DNA of 41,203 bases from an uncultured Bacilli bacterium (GTDB lineage Bacteria > Bacillota_I > Bacilli_A > RF39 > UBA660): NCBI GenBank assembly GCA_947625625.1, contig CANQPC010000010.1, positions 1 through 41,203 on the forward strand, given 5' to 3'. Below, in pieces: positions 31,359 to 40,081 of the stretch (positions are counted from its first letter, which is position 1; each line of letters opens with the position of its first letter). The notes beneath the pieces were generated by a model. That model was not told the origin of the DNA. It did no database searches and saw only the letters and a program-made list of their open reading frames with translations. The position numbers were made by a program, and so were the translations under genes.

Positions 31359-34052
31359 ATGAAAAAACTAACTGGTAATGAAATAATAAAAATGTATTTA
31401 AATTTTTTTGGTGAAAGAGGCCATACTATCGTCGAATCATCATCTTTAATACCCGATAATGATCCAACTATTTTGTGGATTAATGCCGGTGTAACACCAT
31501 TAAAAAAATATTTTGATGGTACGATTGTTCCCAAAAATAAGAGATTAACTAGCTGTCAGAAGTGCATTAGAACCGGAGATATTGATTCCGTTGGGAAAAC
31601 CGCTAGACATCACACTTTTTTTCAAATGCTTGGAAACTTCAGTATCGGAGACTATTTCCGTACTGATGCCATTACTTGGGCTTTTGAACTTTTAACTAGC
31701 CCCAAATATTTTGCTATCGATAAAGACAAATTATATGTAACAGTCTACCCAAACGATAAAGAAACATACGATTTATGGGTAAGCTTAGGTATTAAAGAAT
31801 CACATATCGTCAAGTTAGAAAACAACTTTTGGGAAATAGGCCCAGGACCATCGGGACCAGATACTGAAATTTTTTATGATCGTGGTGAAAAATATGATAA
31901 AGAAAAGAAAGGTATCAAACTATTAGAAACTGAAGAAGAAAATGACCGTTATATCGAAATATGGAACAATGTTTTCAGCCAGTACAATGCCATTGAAGAC
32001 CTACCTAGAGAAAAATATCCCGAATTGCCAAGTAAGAACATCGATACCGGTATGGGTGTCGAGAGAATGGCCTGTATTCTTCAAAATACCGAGACTAATT
32101 ACGAAACCGATCTCTTTATGCCAATCATCAAAGAAATCGAAAAAATTTGTCATTTACCATATGTAGGACAAATGGAATTCAAAGTAATAGCGGACCATAT
32201 TAGAACTTTAACTTTTGCTATATCAGATGGAGCAGTATTTGAAAATGTCGGAAGAGGTTATATTTTACGAAGACTTTTACGAAGAGCAGTACGTATGGGT
32301 AAAAAATTAAATATTGGAAAAGAGTTTTTAGCCTCTCTCGTCGATGTAGTCGTAGATAACTATAGTGAAATATACCCCGAACTTGTCGGAAGTAAAAATA
32401 GAGTTAAAGAATTAATAAATGAAGAAGAATTACTATTCCAAAAAACTCTTCTATCAGGAGAAAGAAGATTAGAAGAATTATTTAATAATAAAGATAAAGT
32501 CATCAGTGGTAAAGATGCTTTCAAACTATATGATACCTATGGATTTCCAATTGAATTAACCGTTGAAGCCGCTCGTGAAAAAGGCTTCACTGTCGATGTC
32601 GAAAGCTTTAGCAGTTATATGAAAGTTCAAAAAGAATTAGCTAGAAAAAATCGTAAAGTAGAAAATAGTATGAATTTACAAAATGATTTACTTATGAACT
32701 ATCGTGAAGAAAGTAACTTTATTGGCTATGAAAAACTAGGATCAGAGACAGAAGTTCTCGAAATAATGAAGGACAATGAGTTCGTTTCCTCATCTAGTGA
32801 AGATTGCTATCTTTTCTTAAAAGATAATCCATTCTATGCTGAAAGTGGAGGCCAAGTATCTGATTCAGGCTATTTAAAAAATGACAACTGTCGTCTCGAA
32901 GTATTAGATGTCATTAAAGCTCCTAACGGACAACACTTACTCTATGTCAAAGTAATAAAAGGAACTGTAAAAAAAGGTGATAAAATTCTAACTCATGTTC
33001 TAAAAGATAAACGAGAAAGTATCATGAGAAATCACTCGTCAGTTCATTTACTTCAAAAATCCCTTCAAGAACTTCTCGGTAACTCAATTCATCAAGCCGG
33101 ATCTAAAGTTGATGAAAAAGTTCTTCGTTTTGATTTCAATTATCATGGAAAACTATCAGATGAATTAATATTAAAAGTTGAAAATATGGTTAACGAGAAA
33201 ATAGCGGCTTCTTATGCTACTAAAATCGAATATATGAGTTTAGATGAAGCCAAAAAGAAGGGAGCTATGGCCTTATTCTCAGATAAATATGGAGATATCG
33301 TCAGAGTAGTAACCATCGGCCCATCGATCGAACTATGCGCTGGAACCCATGTAAATAATTCCAAAGACATCAAAAAATTTGCCATAGCATCGGTCGAAAA
33401 TAAAGGAGCAGATACTTATCGTGTAACAGCCGCTACCGATAAAAATATACCTATCGTTTTAGAAGAAGAAGTAAAAAGATATAACGATCAAATGCTAAAC
33501 ATCTTAAGTAAAGCCAAAAAAATTATTACCGAAGCTAAAAGCCTAGATATCGATTTAACATTTAATTTCAATGTTTCAAATGAAACACCATATAGTTATC
33601 GAGACATAGTTATCAATAAAAATGAATTAGAGAGTCTTCAAAAAGAAATAAAGAAACTTGAGAAAGAATTTAAAGATAAGAAAGATCAAAAATCCGTTTC
33701 TGACTTAACTAGTTTCCTTGAAGTAAAAGAAGAAATAAACGGTATAACAGCAATAATAAGTATTACTAACAATTACGAAATAACTGTTTTAAAACAAATT
33801 GTTGCAGCACTTAGTAATCAAGTCGAGAATAGCTTCATTCTTCTCGTTAACTTAAATGAAGATAAGTCTGTTAATTTTATAGCTAAGACGACATCTAATC
33901 GTGTCGATTGCGGGCAAATAGTTAAAGATCTAGCGGTCAAATGTCTCGGCAATGGTGGAGGATCTAAAACATTCGCTCAAGGTGGTGGAACTGACGGAAG
34001 CAAAATTGTCGATTATTTAGTAGAAATTAAAGAAAAATTAAACAGTATATAA
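31359..34052 (+). CDS. alaS: Alanyl-tRNA synthetase
   Basis: 897 residues, in the usual range. The class II core opens with MYLNFFGERGHTIVESSSLIP and TARHHTFFQMLGNFSIGDYF. The editing domain has the zinc site HSSVH (H559, H563) and CAGTH (C660, H664). The coiled-coil and C-Ala domain follow, with GNGGGSKTFAQGGGTDG. The enzyme charges tRNA-Ala and clears Ser and Gly mischarging. The ribosome site is poor (AAAGAAAG), and GTG nine bases upstream is an alternative start. It has its own promoter and a leader hairpin, and runs 25 bases ahead of an HD-domain gene with which it is probably co-transcribed. Confidence 0.97.
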   Translation: MKKLTGNEIIKMYLNFFGERGHTIVESSSLIPDNDPTILWINAGVTPLKKYFDGTIVPKNKRLTSCQKCIRTGDIDSVGKTARHHTFFQMLGNFSIGDYFRTDAITWAFELLTSPKYFAIDKDKLYVTVYPNDKETYDLWVSLGIKESHIVKLENNFWEIGPGPSGPDTEIFYDRGEKYDKEKKGIKLLETEEENDRYIEIWNNVFSQYNAIEDLPREKYPELPSKNIDTGMGVERMACILQNTETNYETDLFMPIIKEIEKICHLPYVGQMEFKVIADHIRTLTFAISDGAVFENVGRGYILRRLLRRAVRMGKKLNIGKEFLASLVDVVVDNYSEIYPELVGSKNRVKELINEEELLFQKTLLSGERRLEELFNNKDKVISGKDAFKLYDTYGFPIELTVEAAREKGFTVDVESFSSYMKVQKELARKNRKVENSMNLQNDLLMNYREESNFIGYEKLGSETEVLEIMKDNEFVSSSSEDCYLFLKDNPFYAESGGQVSDSGYLKNDNCRLEVLDVIKAPNGQHLLYVKVIKGTVKKGDKILTHVLKDKRESIMRNHSSVHLLQKSLQELLGNSIHQAGSKVDEKVLRFDFNYHGKLSDELILKVENMVNEKIAASYATKIEYMSLDEAKKKGAMALFSDKYGDIVRVVTIGPSIELCAGTHVNNSKDIKKFAIASVENKGADTYRVTAATDKNIPIVLEEEVKRYNDQMLNILSKAKKIITEAKSLDIDLTFNFNVSNETPYSYRDIVINKNELESLQKEIKKLEKEFKDKKDQKSVSDLTSFLEVKEEINGITAIISITNNYEITVLKQIVAALSNQVENSFILLVNLNEDKSVNFIAKTTSNRVDCGQIVKDLAVKCLGNGGGSKTFAQGGGTDGSKIVDYLVEIKEKLNSI

Positions 34053-34077
34053 TAAAAAATAGTAGGAGGTAGACTTT

Positions 34078-34824
34078 ATGTATGGAGAAAATAGAGAAAA
34101 ATTAACATGTATAATGGATAAACATAAAGTCCCTCTCGAAGAAAGAGAATCTTTATTAGATATCATCATGCCTATTTTTAGTCATGCTGAATTTCAAAAA
34201 AGAATGGCATCTCCATATTTTCATCATGATACAGTAACTTTAGGTGAACATATTCTCGAAGATGCCATTGTAACATATAACTTATCTAAAAAATATCTTC
34301 TTAAGAAAAATGATTCTTCCTATAATATTTCCTTAGCTATCAAAATAGCTATGTTGCACGATTTATATACTTATCCATGGCAAAATAATAAAGAACATCG
34401 AAGTATGAAATTCTATAATAAGCATGGCTTCGTTCATCCTATCGAGTCAGTTATCAATTCTATTTATTGGTATCCCGATTTATTCAAGAATAGGGAAGAC
34501 GCCCTTAAAATAATTGATGGTATTACTCATCACATGTATCCTCTTCCTGCCAGACGCTATGATAGAAAACATCTTCAAAAATTAGAACTAAATAACTATT
34601 ATTTAATTGATAAAATTGATAAAGACCTCGAATCAATTCTAATTACCACTTCAAATAAAGCTTCAGTAGGTCCTTTTTCTTTCCGAAGAAGAGTATGTAT
34701 CGAAGGAAGAATAATGCGAAAAGCTGATCGCCGTGTTTCTTATGATAATTTTAAAAAAGGAAAAAACATCCATTCTGTTTTAGCCCTTATAACAGGAAAA
34801 AACATTAGTTTAAAATTAATGTAA
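34078..34824 (+). CDS. HD-superfamily phosphohydrolase-like protein
   Basis: 248 residues behind TAGGAGG. It is helical and cytoplasmic. The metal-binding HD pair is H94-D95 in AMLHDLYTYPW, with an upstream His in TLGEHILEDA and a downstream HGFVHP, followed by ITHHMYPLP. These match the spacing of HD-domain hydrolases acting on nucleotides or phosphate esters. The substrate is unknown. It follows alaS by 25 bases and RNase J has its own promoter, so alaS and this gene form one unit. Confidence 0.82.
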   Translation: MYGENREKLTCIMDKHKVPLEERESLLDIIMPIFSHAEFQKRMASPYFHHDTVTLGEHILEDAIVTYNLSKKYLLKKNDSSYNISLAIKIAMLHDLYTYPWQNNKEHRSMKFYNKHGFVHPIESVINSIYWYPDLFKNREDALKIIDGITHHMYPLPARRYDRKHLQKLELNNYYLIDKIDKDLESILITTSNKASVGPFSFRRRVCIEGRIMRKADRRVSYDNFKKGKNIHSVLALITGKNISLKLM

Positions 34825-34826
34825 AT

Positions 34827-34855
34827 TTGCAATTTTAAAGATTTTTTGATATAAT
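34827..34855 (+). promoter_or_regulatory. Sigma-A promoter of the RNase J gene
   Basis: TTGCAA (34827-34832), 17-base spacer, TATAAT (34850-34855) with TGA extended -10. The -10 context TTTGATATAATTA is identical to those of alaS and whiA. Confidence 0.85.
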
Positions 34856-34891
34856 TATCGAAGTCTTTTACTTTAATGAAAGGAGGTAAAA

Positions 34892-36541
34892 ATGAGTAAA
34901 ATAAGAATGTTTTCATTAGGTGGATTAGATGAAAACGGAAAAAATATGTTTGTTATCGAAATAGGAAAAGATATTTTCATTTTTGAAGCTGGATTAAAAT
35001 ATGCTGATGAAATGACTCTTGGTATAGATTACATTATTCCTAATATAAGTTATTTAAAAGAAAATGTTAAACGTATAAAAGGAATTTTTTTAACTCACGG
35101 ACATGAAGAAAATGTTGGTGCTCTATCAGATATCATCCCCGTTTTAGGTAAAATTCCTATATATGGAGGAAAATATACTTTAGATACAGTCAAAAGACAA
35201 ATCGAGTCATATAGCCCTAAAGATTTTAATCTAAAAGAAATTAAAGCTCACGTTCCTTTTGAAGTAGGAAAAATAAAAATATTCCCTGTCAGCTTATCAC
35301 ATTCCGCTCCTGATAACTTTGGCTATGCCATTTATACTGATGATGGAGTAATCTTTTATGCATCCGATTTTGTCATTGATCCATTAATGAAAGGACCATA
35401 TAAGACTGACATCGGAAAATTAGCTTATATCGGAAAACAGAAAGTATTATGTTTATTAACTGAATCAGTATATGCTGATTTACCAGGCTTTACTTCTCCT
35501 AATAATCGTATTTCTAGTCTTATCAGAGAGACTTTAAATACAGCAGAAGGAAGAATTATCTTTTGTGTTCCAAGTTCCCATTTATATCATATTCAAGAAT
35601 TATTTAATGAAGTAAAAGAGAGCAATCGAAAAATTATCATAATGGGTAAAAGACTAAAAGGAATAATCGACGAAGCTGTTGAAAATCATTATTTAATTGT
35701 TGATCGAGATATTATAGGAGATTTATCTAATATAAATGATAAGAATGCTGTTATCTTAAGTTCTAGTGAAAAAGAAAATCCTTATCACAATATTATTCGT
35801 ATAGTAGGTGGATATGATAAATTTATCAAGTTAAATGAAGAAGACACTGTCTTTCTAGCAACTCCTATTTACGAAAATAGAGAAAAAACTTTTTATCATA
35901 TATTAGATGAAGTATCTAAAACAGGAGCTAATATTGTAACACTATCTCCTAAAAAGAATCTAACTCATCATGCTTCTTCCGAAGATTTGATGGTTATGAT
36001 AAACTTGATGAATCCTAAATATTACTTTCCAATAAGAGGAGAATACAAAAATCAAGTTCAAAATGCTGAAGTTGCTTCCCTTGTCGGAATACCTAGTGAA
36101 AATATCATTCTCAAAGAAAACGGTGACGTTGTAACTTTTGATAAAGGAATTCTCAAAGACACTTTTGAAAAAGTCCCATGTGGTGATGTTTTAATTGATG
36201 GAAATTCTTCTGATGATATTGGCGAAGTTGTTCTAAAAGATCGTGAAATATTATCAAATAATGGTATTATGATTATTTCTGTAACTTTAAATAGAGAAAC
36301 TAAGAAAATAATATCTGGCCCAGAAATCTTAACTAGAGGATTTGTTTATGTTAAAGATTCGTATGAATTAATCAAAGAAATTAAAAAAATATCTGAAGAT
36401 ATTATTATTCAAAATACCGCTAATACCAAGTATATAGAATATAATAAAATTAAAAATACCATTCGTGATGAATTATCTAAATATTTAATTAATCAAACAG
36501 GTAATAAACCTATGATAATTACTGTAATTCAAGAAATATAA
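34892..36541 (+). CDS. RNase J-family protein with degenerate metal site (J2-like)
   Basis: 549 residues, the RNase J length, starting behind AAAGGAGG. The family fold is clear: beta-lactamase core, beta-CASP region (RIIFCVPSSHLYHIQELF) and C-terminal domain. The metal-ligand motifs are altered. HxHxDH reads HGHEEN (H69, H71, E73, N74), GDF reads SDF (D159 kept), GHAS reads HHAS and HGEY reads RGEY (R382). H137 in SHSAPD is kept. Active RNase J1 uses those His and Asp residues to hold two zinc ions for endo- and 5'-3' exoribonuclease activity. Loss of several suggests an inactive or weak subunit, like RNase J2, that partners an active J1 encoded elsewhere. The motif comparison with J1 is from memory. 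Confidence 0.88.
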   Translation: MSKIRMFSLGGLDENGKNMFVIEIGKDIFIFEAGLKYADEMTLGIDYIIPNISYLKENVKRIKGIFLTHGHEENVGALSDIIPVLGKIPIYGGKYTLDTVKRQIESYSPKDFNLKEIKAHVPFEVGKIKIFPVSLSHSAPDNFGYAIYTDDGVIFYASDFVIDPLMKGPYKTDIGKLAYIGKQKVLCLLTESVYADLPGFTSPNNRISSLIRETLNTAEGRIIFCVPSSHLYHIQELFNEVKESNRKIIIMGKRLKGIIDEAVENHYLIVDRDIIGDLSNINDKNAVILSSSEKENPYHNIIRIVGGYDKFIKLNEEDTVFLATPIYENREKTFYHILDEVSKTGANIVTLSPKKNLTHHASSEDLMVMINLMNPKYYFPIRGEYKNQVQNAEVASLVGIPSENIILKENGDVVTFDKGILKDTFEKVPCGDVLIDGNSSDDIGEVVLKDREILSNNGIMIISVTLNRETKKIISGPEILTRGFVYVKDSYELIKEIKKISEDIIIQNTANTKYIEYNKIKNTIRDELSKYLINQTGNKPMIITVIQEI

Positions 36542-36549
36542 AATAAATA

Positions 36550-36582
36550 AAATTAGCTTGTCATAAATGAGCTAATTTTTTT
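36550..36582 (+). terminator. Intrinsic terminator of the RNase J gene
   Basis: AAATTAGCT (36550-36558) pairs with AGCTAATTT (36570-36578), followed by Ts. Confidence 0.88.
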
Positions 36583-36640
36583 ATAAATTATCACATTTAT
36601 CGAAAAATTCTTCCGAACATTAAAATAAAAAATAGATATA

Positions 36641-36669
36641 TTGACACTAACTTTTCATTATTATATAAT
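36641..36669 (+). promoter_or_regulatory. Perfect-consensus sigma-A promoter upstream of the lipoprotein operon
   Basis: TTGACA (36641-36646), exactly 17 bases, TATAAT (36664-36669). It lies about 120 bases before the lipoprotein gene, creating a structured leader. Confidence 0.85.
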
Positions 36670-36699
36670 TATTTTAACATTAAAAGATATGAAACAAGA

Positions 36700-36721
36700 G
36701 AATAAAATTCAACTTTTATTC
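36700..36721 (+). promoter_or_regulatory. Hairpin in the leader of the lipoprotein operon
   Basis: GAATAAAA (36700-36707), six-base loop, TTTTATTC (36714-36721). An A-rich/T-rich pair lies further on (about 36725-36750). They may form a weak attenuator or small-RNA end before the second promoter. Confidence 0.45.
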
Positions 36722-36760
36722 CTAAAAATAAAAAAAACTATTTTCTTTTACAGTATTTTT

Positions 36761-36769
36761 TGTTATAAT
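36761..36769 (+). promoter_or_regulatory. Second promoter (extended -10) of the lipoprotein operon
   Basis: TGT followed by TATAAT (36764-36769), 17 bases before the ATG; the -35 (TTTTCT at 36741-36746) is weak. Confidence 0.6.
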
Positions 36770-36785
36770 GTAAAAGAGGAAAAAT

Positions 36786-37430
36786 ATGAAAAAAACAATT
36801 ATGTTATCACTAATATTATTACTTTGTGTTGGATGTATGCGAATAGATAACGTTGAAAATTATAGCATAATAATAGATGACATCATCACTAGCGGTACTA
36901 AAAAACCAAATACTACTTCAATGGGATATAAATATTATCTTCCTCTCGGAGTATCTAAAGTATATGATAAAGATTATAATCAAAAATTAAAAATGAACGA
37001 TAATGATATATATTTATATGCTGATATTGTTAGCTATTATTATCGTAATTCACTTAATTTTAACGAGCAAGATGATACTAGTTATTACTATCAAAAATTA
37101 AGTAATGCTGAAAAAATAGGATACATCAAAATAACCGAAACTGAAAAAAATTCATATTTCATTAAGATAGTATATAACTATGCCAAAATAGAAGCCTATA
37201 GTTCTAAAGAAGATATCAATGATATTTTGACAAATAGTATGATTATTTTAGATAGTATCGATTATAATGATAATCTAATTGAAAAATTATTAGAAAATGA
37301 ATACTATTCTAGTGTTGATAAAGAATATCAAATAGATAAGCCAGAAGATTCCGAAAGTAGATTTTCTGAATATCTAAGTGAATATGTTCAAGAAGATGAT
37401 AATGTGGCACCGGAACTACCAGAATATTAA
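36786..37430 (+). CDS. Lipoprotein of unknown function
   Basis: 214 residues, start preceded by AGAGGA. The signal peptide ends in a lipobox (CVGC, lipidated C17). The mature protein is Tyr/Asn/Asp/Lys-rich with alternating strands, including YYLPLGVSKVYDKDYNQKL, NDIYLYADIVSYYYRN and GYIKITETEKNSYFIKIVYNYAKIEAY, then an acidic tail ending in PELPEY. The central part could be a small alpha/beta fold on the outer face of the membrane. I know no family. It heads a run of four closely spaced genes with an acidic protein and ytxG/ytxH-like genes, which hints at a shared envelope role. Confidence 0.75.
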   Translation: MKKTIMLSLILLLCVGCMRIDNVENYSIIIDDIITSGTKKPNTTSMGYKYYLPLGVSKVYDKDYNQKLKMNDNDIYLYADIVSYYYRNSLNFNEQDDTSYYYQKLSNAEKIGYIKITETEKNSYFIKIVYNYAKIEAYSSKEDINDILTNSMIILDSIDYNDNLIEKLLENEYYSSVDKEYQIDKPEDSESRFSEYLSEYVQEDDNVAPELPEY

Positions 37431-37444
37431 AAAGGAGCGAAAGT

Positions 37445-38479
37445 ATGAAATTTTTAGATAAGATAAAAGATTTATTTACTGATGAAGAAGAAGTTATCGA
37501 AACTCAAGAAATTGAAGTTGAAGAAAACGAAGAACATAAACTTCCTACTTTTATGAGAAATAAAATTGAAGAAGAAGAAAAGAGAGAAGAGAAAAAAGAA
37601 ACACGTACAACTAATGAAGAAAATCTAAGTGACCGTGAAATAGTCAAAACTCGTAGCGGTAATAATTTTTCTTTTCCAATTGATATGGATGAACCTGATC
37701 ATCTTATCACTAATCCACAATACAGCAACCAAAATGTTTTATCGAGGGAAGTTCCAAAACATCAAGTTGAACCATATTCCAAGAAAGAAGAACCATTACC
37801 TAAAAGATTTAGACCAACTCCCGTAATATCTCCAGTATATGGAATTCTCGATAAAAATTATACCAAAGATGAAGTAAAAGTTCAGGATGAAAATTCTTAT
37901 GAAATTCAAAGGCCATCACGTAAAGTTGACTTTGAAACCGTTCGTAATAAAGCTTTTGGTAGTTTAACAGATGATATAAAAAATAATTTATGTGAAAATT
38001 GTGAATTATATCAAGAAGTAAAAATTATCAAAAATGCTGACCGTAAAGTTAACGAAGAAATGAAAGATAATCTTTTGTCTGACATGACCGAAGAAGAACC
38101 ATCTGATGTCTCTTTAGGTACTGCCGAAGAAAATTACTTTGATTTTGGCGTTAGCTACGAGCAACCCAAAGTCAAAGAAGCTCCCGCTACTGTTGTCAAT
38201 ATTGATGAAGTCGAAGTAAATAACGATATAAAAATAATTAATCACAACGATGAAGAAAGCACTGCTGAAAAAATAGAAGTAAAAGAGCCAGTAGAAGAGC
38301 CAAAGCCAGCTAAATCTCCTAAAAATAAAAAACTAGAAGATACTAAAGAATTTGAAAAAATAAATCATGAACCAGATGATTCTAAAGAGGCTGACACTTC
38401 TAATGAAATCCCTTTAGAAGAAATAGATAATGATATCTTTAATTTAATAGATTCAGTATATGATGAGGAGGAAAAATAA
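37445..38479 (+). CDS. Glu/Lys-rich, mostly disordered protein with a conserved-looking core
   Basis: 344 residues behind AAAGGAG, overlapping the next gene by one base (TAATG). The start MKFLDKIKDLFTDEEE is an amphipathic helix that could bind the membrane. Most of the protein is charged and low complexity. One ordered island around residues 115-150 reads RFRPTPVISPVYGILDKNY, and a further RPSRKVDFETVRNKAFGSL lies after it. A CENCELYQEV segment near 180 holds two Cys. I do not recognise the family. The N-terminal amphipathic helix plus disordered linker resembles some cell-division or envelope scaffolds, but that is inference only. Confidence 0.72.
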   Translation: MKFLDKIKDLFTDEEEVIETQEIEVEENEEHKLPTFMRNKIEEEEKREEKKETRTTNEENLSDREIVKTRSGNNFSFPIDMDEPDHLITNPQYSNQNVLSREVPKHQVEPYSKKEEPLPKRFRPTPVISPVYGILDKNYTKDEVKVQDENSYEIQRPSRKVDFETVRNKAFGSLTDDIKNNLCENCELYQEVKIIKNADRKVNEEMKDNLLSDMTEEEPSDVSLGTAEENYFDFGVSYEQPKVKEAPATVVNIDEVEVNNDIKIINHNDEESTAEKIEVKEPVEEPKPAKSPKNKKLEDTKEFEKINHEPDDSKEADTSNEIPLEEIDNDIFNLIDSVYDEEEK

Positions 38480-38748
38480 TGACCGCTAGCGAAGTTTTAC
38501 CAGTAATACTTTATATTTTAGGTGCTATATTGCTTGTTGCTTTAATAGTATTAACTGTAAAGTGTATTATTACAATGAATAAAATTGAAAAAGTAGTTGA
38601 TAATATTACTGTTAAAGTAAAGACTTTAGATGGCGTATTTGAGATTATCGGTGTTGTAACTGGAAAGTTTACTTACATTACCGATCGCATTATTGATTCA
38701 GTATCATCATTAATAGAAAAAATATTTAAAAGAAAGGAAGAAAAATAA
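38479..38748 (+). CDS. YtxG/DUF948-like small membrane protein
   Basis: 89 residues. One N-terminal membrane helix (about residues 7-29, VLPVILYILGAILLVALIVL) is followed by an amphipathic helical tail (IEKVVDNITVKVKTLDGVFEII) and a basic end. That layout fits DUF948 proteins such as YtxG. The start codon overlaps the previous stop, and the next gene begins two bases after its stop. The ytxG-ytxH order is also found in Bacillus, where these genes belong to the general stress response; no sigma-B promoter is visible here. Confidence 0.68.
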   Translation: MTASEVLPVILYILGAILLVALIVLTVKCIITMNKIEKVVDNITVKVKTLDGVFEIIGVVTGKFTYITDRIIDSVSSLIEKIFKRKEEK

Positions 38749-38749
38749 A

Positions 38750-39148
38750 ATGAGTAAAAAAGGATTGGGAAAATTTGCTTTAGGAGCAGGACTAGGAGCA
38801 GGATTAGCACTTTTATTTGCTCCACAGAAAGGGTCAGATTTAAGAAGACAAATTAAAAGAAAAATTGATGAATTTATGGATGATGTCGACAAAATGACCG
38901 TAGGAGATATCAAAAAAGAATTTACTGAGAAAGTTGATAAATTAAAGAAAGAACTAGATGATTTAGACAAAGAAAAAGTTTTAAAAATAGCTAAACAAAA
39001 AGGTGAAGATTTAAAAAAAGAAGCCGATGAATTAGTAAAACTTGCTAAGAGTAAAGGTACACCAGTACTAGAAGGAATAGCGGAAGACTTAAAGCAAAAA
39101 ACTATTTCCGTAGCTAAAGAAGTAATTGAAAAATTAGAAGAAAAGTAA
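38750..39148 (+). CDS. YtxH-like protein
   Basis: 132 residues. The N-terminus has the YtxH signature: a short Gly/Ala-rich hydrophobic segment (FALGAGLGAGLALLFAPQKG), then SDLRRQIK. The remainder is a charged, heptad-like helix rich in Lys, Glu and Asp (about residues 30-130). YtxH-like proteins are small envelope-associated stress proteins of unknown biochemistry. It directly follows the YtxG-like gene and ends at a terminator, closing the four-gene unit that begins at 36786. Confidence 0.82.
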   Translation: MSKKGLGKFALGAGLGAGLALLFAPQKGSDLRRQIKRKIDEFMDDVDKMTVGDIKKEFTEKVDKLKKELDDLDKEKVLKIAKQKGEDLKKEADELVKLAKSKGTPVLEGIAEDLKQKTISVAKEVIEKLEEK

Positions 39149-39168
39149 TCCGAAGTGATTATTTTTTT
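39146..39168 (+). terminator. Intrinsic terminator after the ytxH-like gene
   Basis: TAATC, loop CGAAGT, GATTA and seven Ts. It includes the stop codon; the stem is short. Confidence 0.65.
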
Positions 39169-39195
39169 CTATTAAAAAGAGAGGATGATAATATA

Positions 39196-39945
39196 ATGAA
39201 AGCTTTAATAACTGGAGCATCTTCAGGAATGGGAAAAGAGATGGCAAAATACTTACTAAGTTTAGGATATGAGTTATTTGTCGTATCTAGAGACAAAGAA
39301 GACCTAGATGAAATATATAAAGAAAACCAAGAAAAAGTTACAACCATATCGTGTGATTTAACTAAAAAAGAAGAATGCATAAAATTATATAAAGATCTTA
39401 AAAAAGAAAATATTGATATTTTAATAAATGATGCCGGATTTGGAGATTCTGGTAACTTTACAGAGACGAGTCTTGATAAAGAATTAGATATGATTGATTT
39501 AAACATTAAAGCTTACCATATTTTAACCAAATTATTTTTAAGAGATTTTGTTAAAAGAGACTATGGTCGAATTTTAAATGTCGCTTCGATGGCAGGCTTT
39601 ATGCCCGGTCCATATATGGCTACATATTATGCTACTAAAAATTATATAGTCAGTTTATCACTTGCTATTTATGAAGAACTAAAAAAAGATAAATCCAACG
39701 TAAAAATATCTATTTTCTGCCCCGGACCTGTTTCCACTAATTTCAGTAATGTAGCTAACGTAAAATTTCATATTCCATCATTAAACAGTCATTACGCCAG
39801 TAAATTAGCTATCGATGGTATGTTTCAAGATAAGTTAATAATTGTTCCACCTAATATGAAATTAAATCATGTTTTGTCAAAAGTTGCTCCCACTAAACTA
39901 GTTTTAAGTGTCAATTCCTTAGTTCAAAATCATGTAAGTAAATAG
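39196..39945 (+). CDS. Short-chain dehydrogenase/reductase
   Basis: 249 residues with GAGAGGATG upstream. It is a classical SDR: the nucleotide-binding TGASSGMG at 6-13, CDLTKKEE, INDAGFGDSG, catalytic S131 in NVASMAGF, and Y144 with K148 in YYATKNY. PGPVSTNF follows. The residues SRDKEDL after the second strand (Arg in the cofactor loop) suggest NADP(H), which is inference. The subfamily resembles uncharacterised DltE/YqjQ-type SDRs, and the substrate is unknown. No promoter was recognised between the preceding terminator and the gene. Confidence 0.9.
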   Translation: MKALITGASSGMGKEMAKYLLSLGYELFVVSRDKEDLDEIYKENQEKVTTISCDLTKKEECIKLYKDLKKENIDILINDAGFGDSGNFTETSLDKELDMIDLNIKAYHILTKLFLRDFVKRDYGRILNVASMAGFMPGPYMATYYATKNYIVSLSLAIYEELKKDKSNVKISIFCPGPVSTNFSNVANVKFHIPSLNSHYASKLAIDGMFQDKLIIVPPNMKLNHVLSKVAPTKLVLSVNSLVQNHVSK

Positions 39946-39992
39946 GAATCTATTAAATAAGAAAATATTAAATAATTATCAATAAAAATATA

Positions 39993-40025
39993 AAAATTCT
40001 ATCATTTGATAGAGTTTTCTTTTTA
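39993..40025 (+). terminator. Intrinsic terminator of the SDR gene
   Basis: AAAATTCTATC (39993-40003), loop ATTT, GATAGAGTTTT (40008-40018) with one T:G pair, then Ts. Confidence 0.88.
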
Positions 40026-40029
40026 TATT

Positions 40030-40038
40030 TGATATAAT
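40030..40038 (+). promoter_or_regulatory. Extended -10 promoter of whiA
   Basis: TGA followed by TATAAT (40033-40038). There is no good -35. The context TTTGATATAATTA is shared with alaS and the RNase J gene. Confidence 0.65.
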
Positions 40039-40081
40039 TAATGTGTGAAGTTAGTTATCAGAAAAAAGGAAGTGATTAGCT

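Noticed and set aside
36641-36850. 69-codon frame ahead of the lipoprotein
   Set aside because: It would start with TTG inside a consensus -35 box and overlaps the lipoprotein start out of frame; the lipoprotein has the signal peptide and ribosome site.
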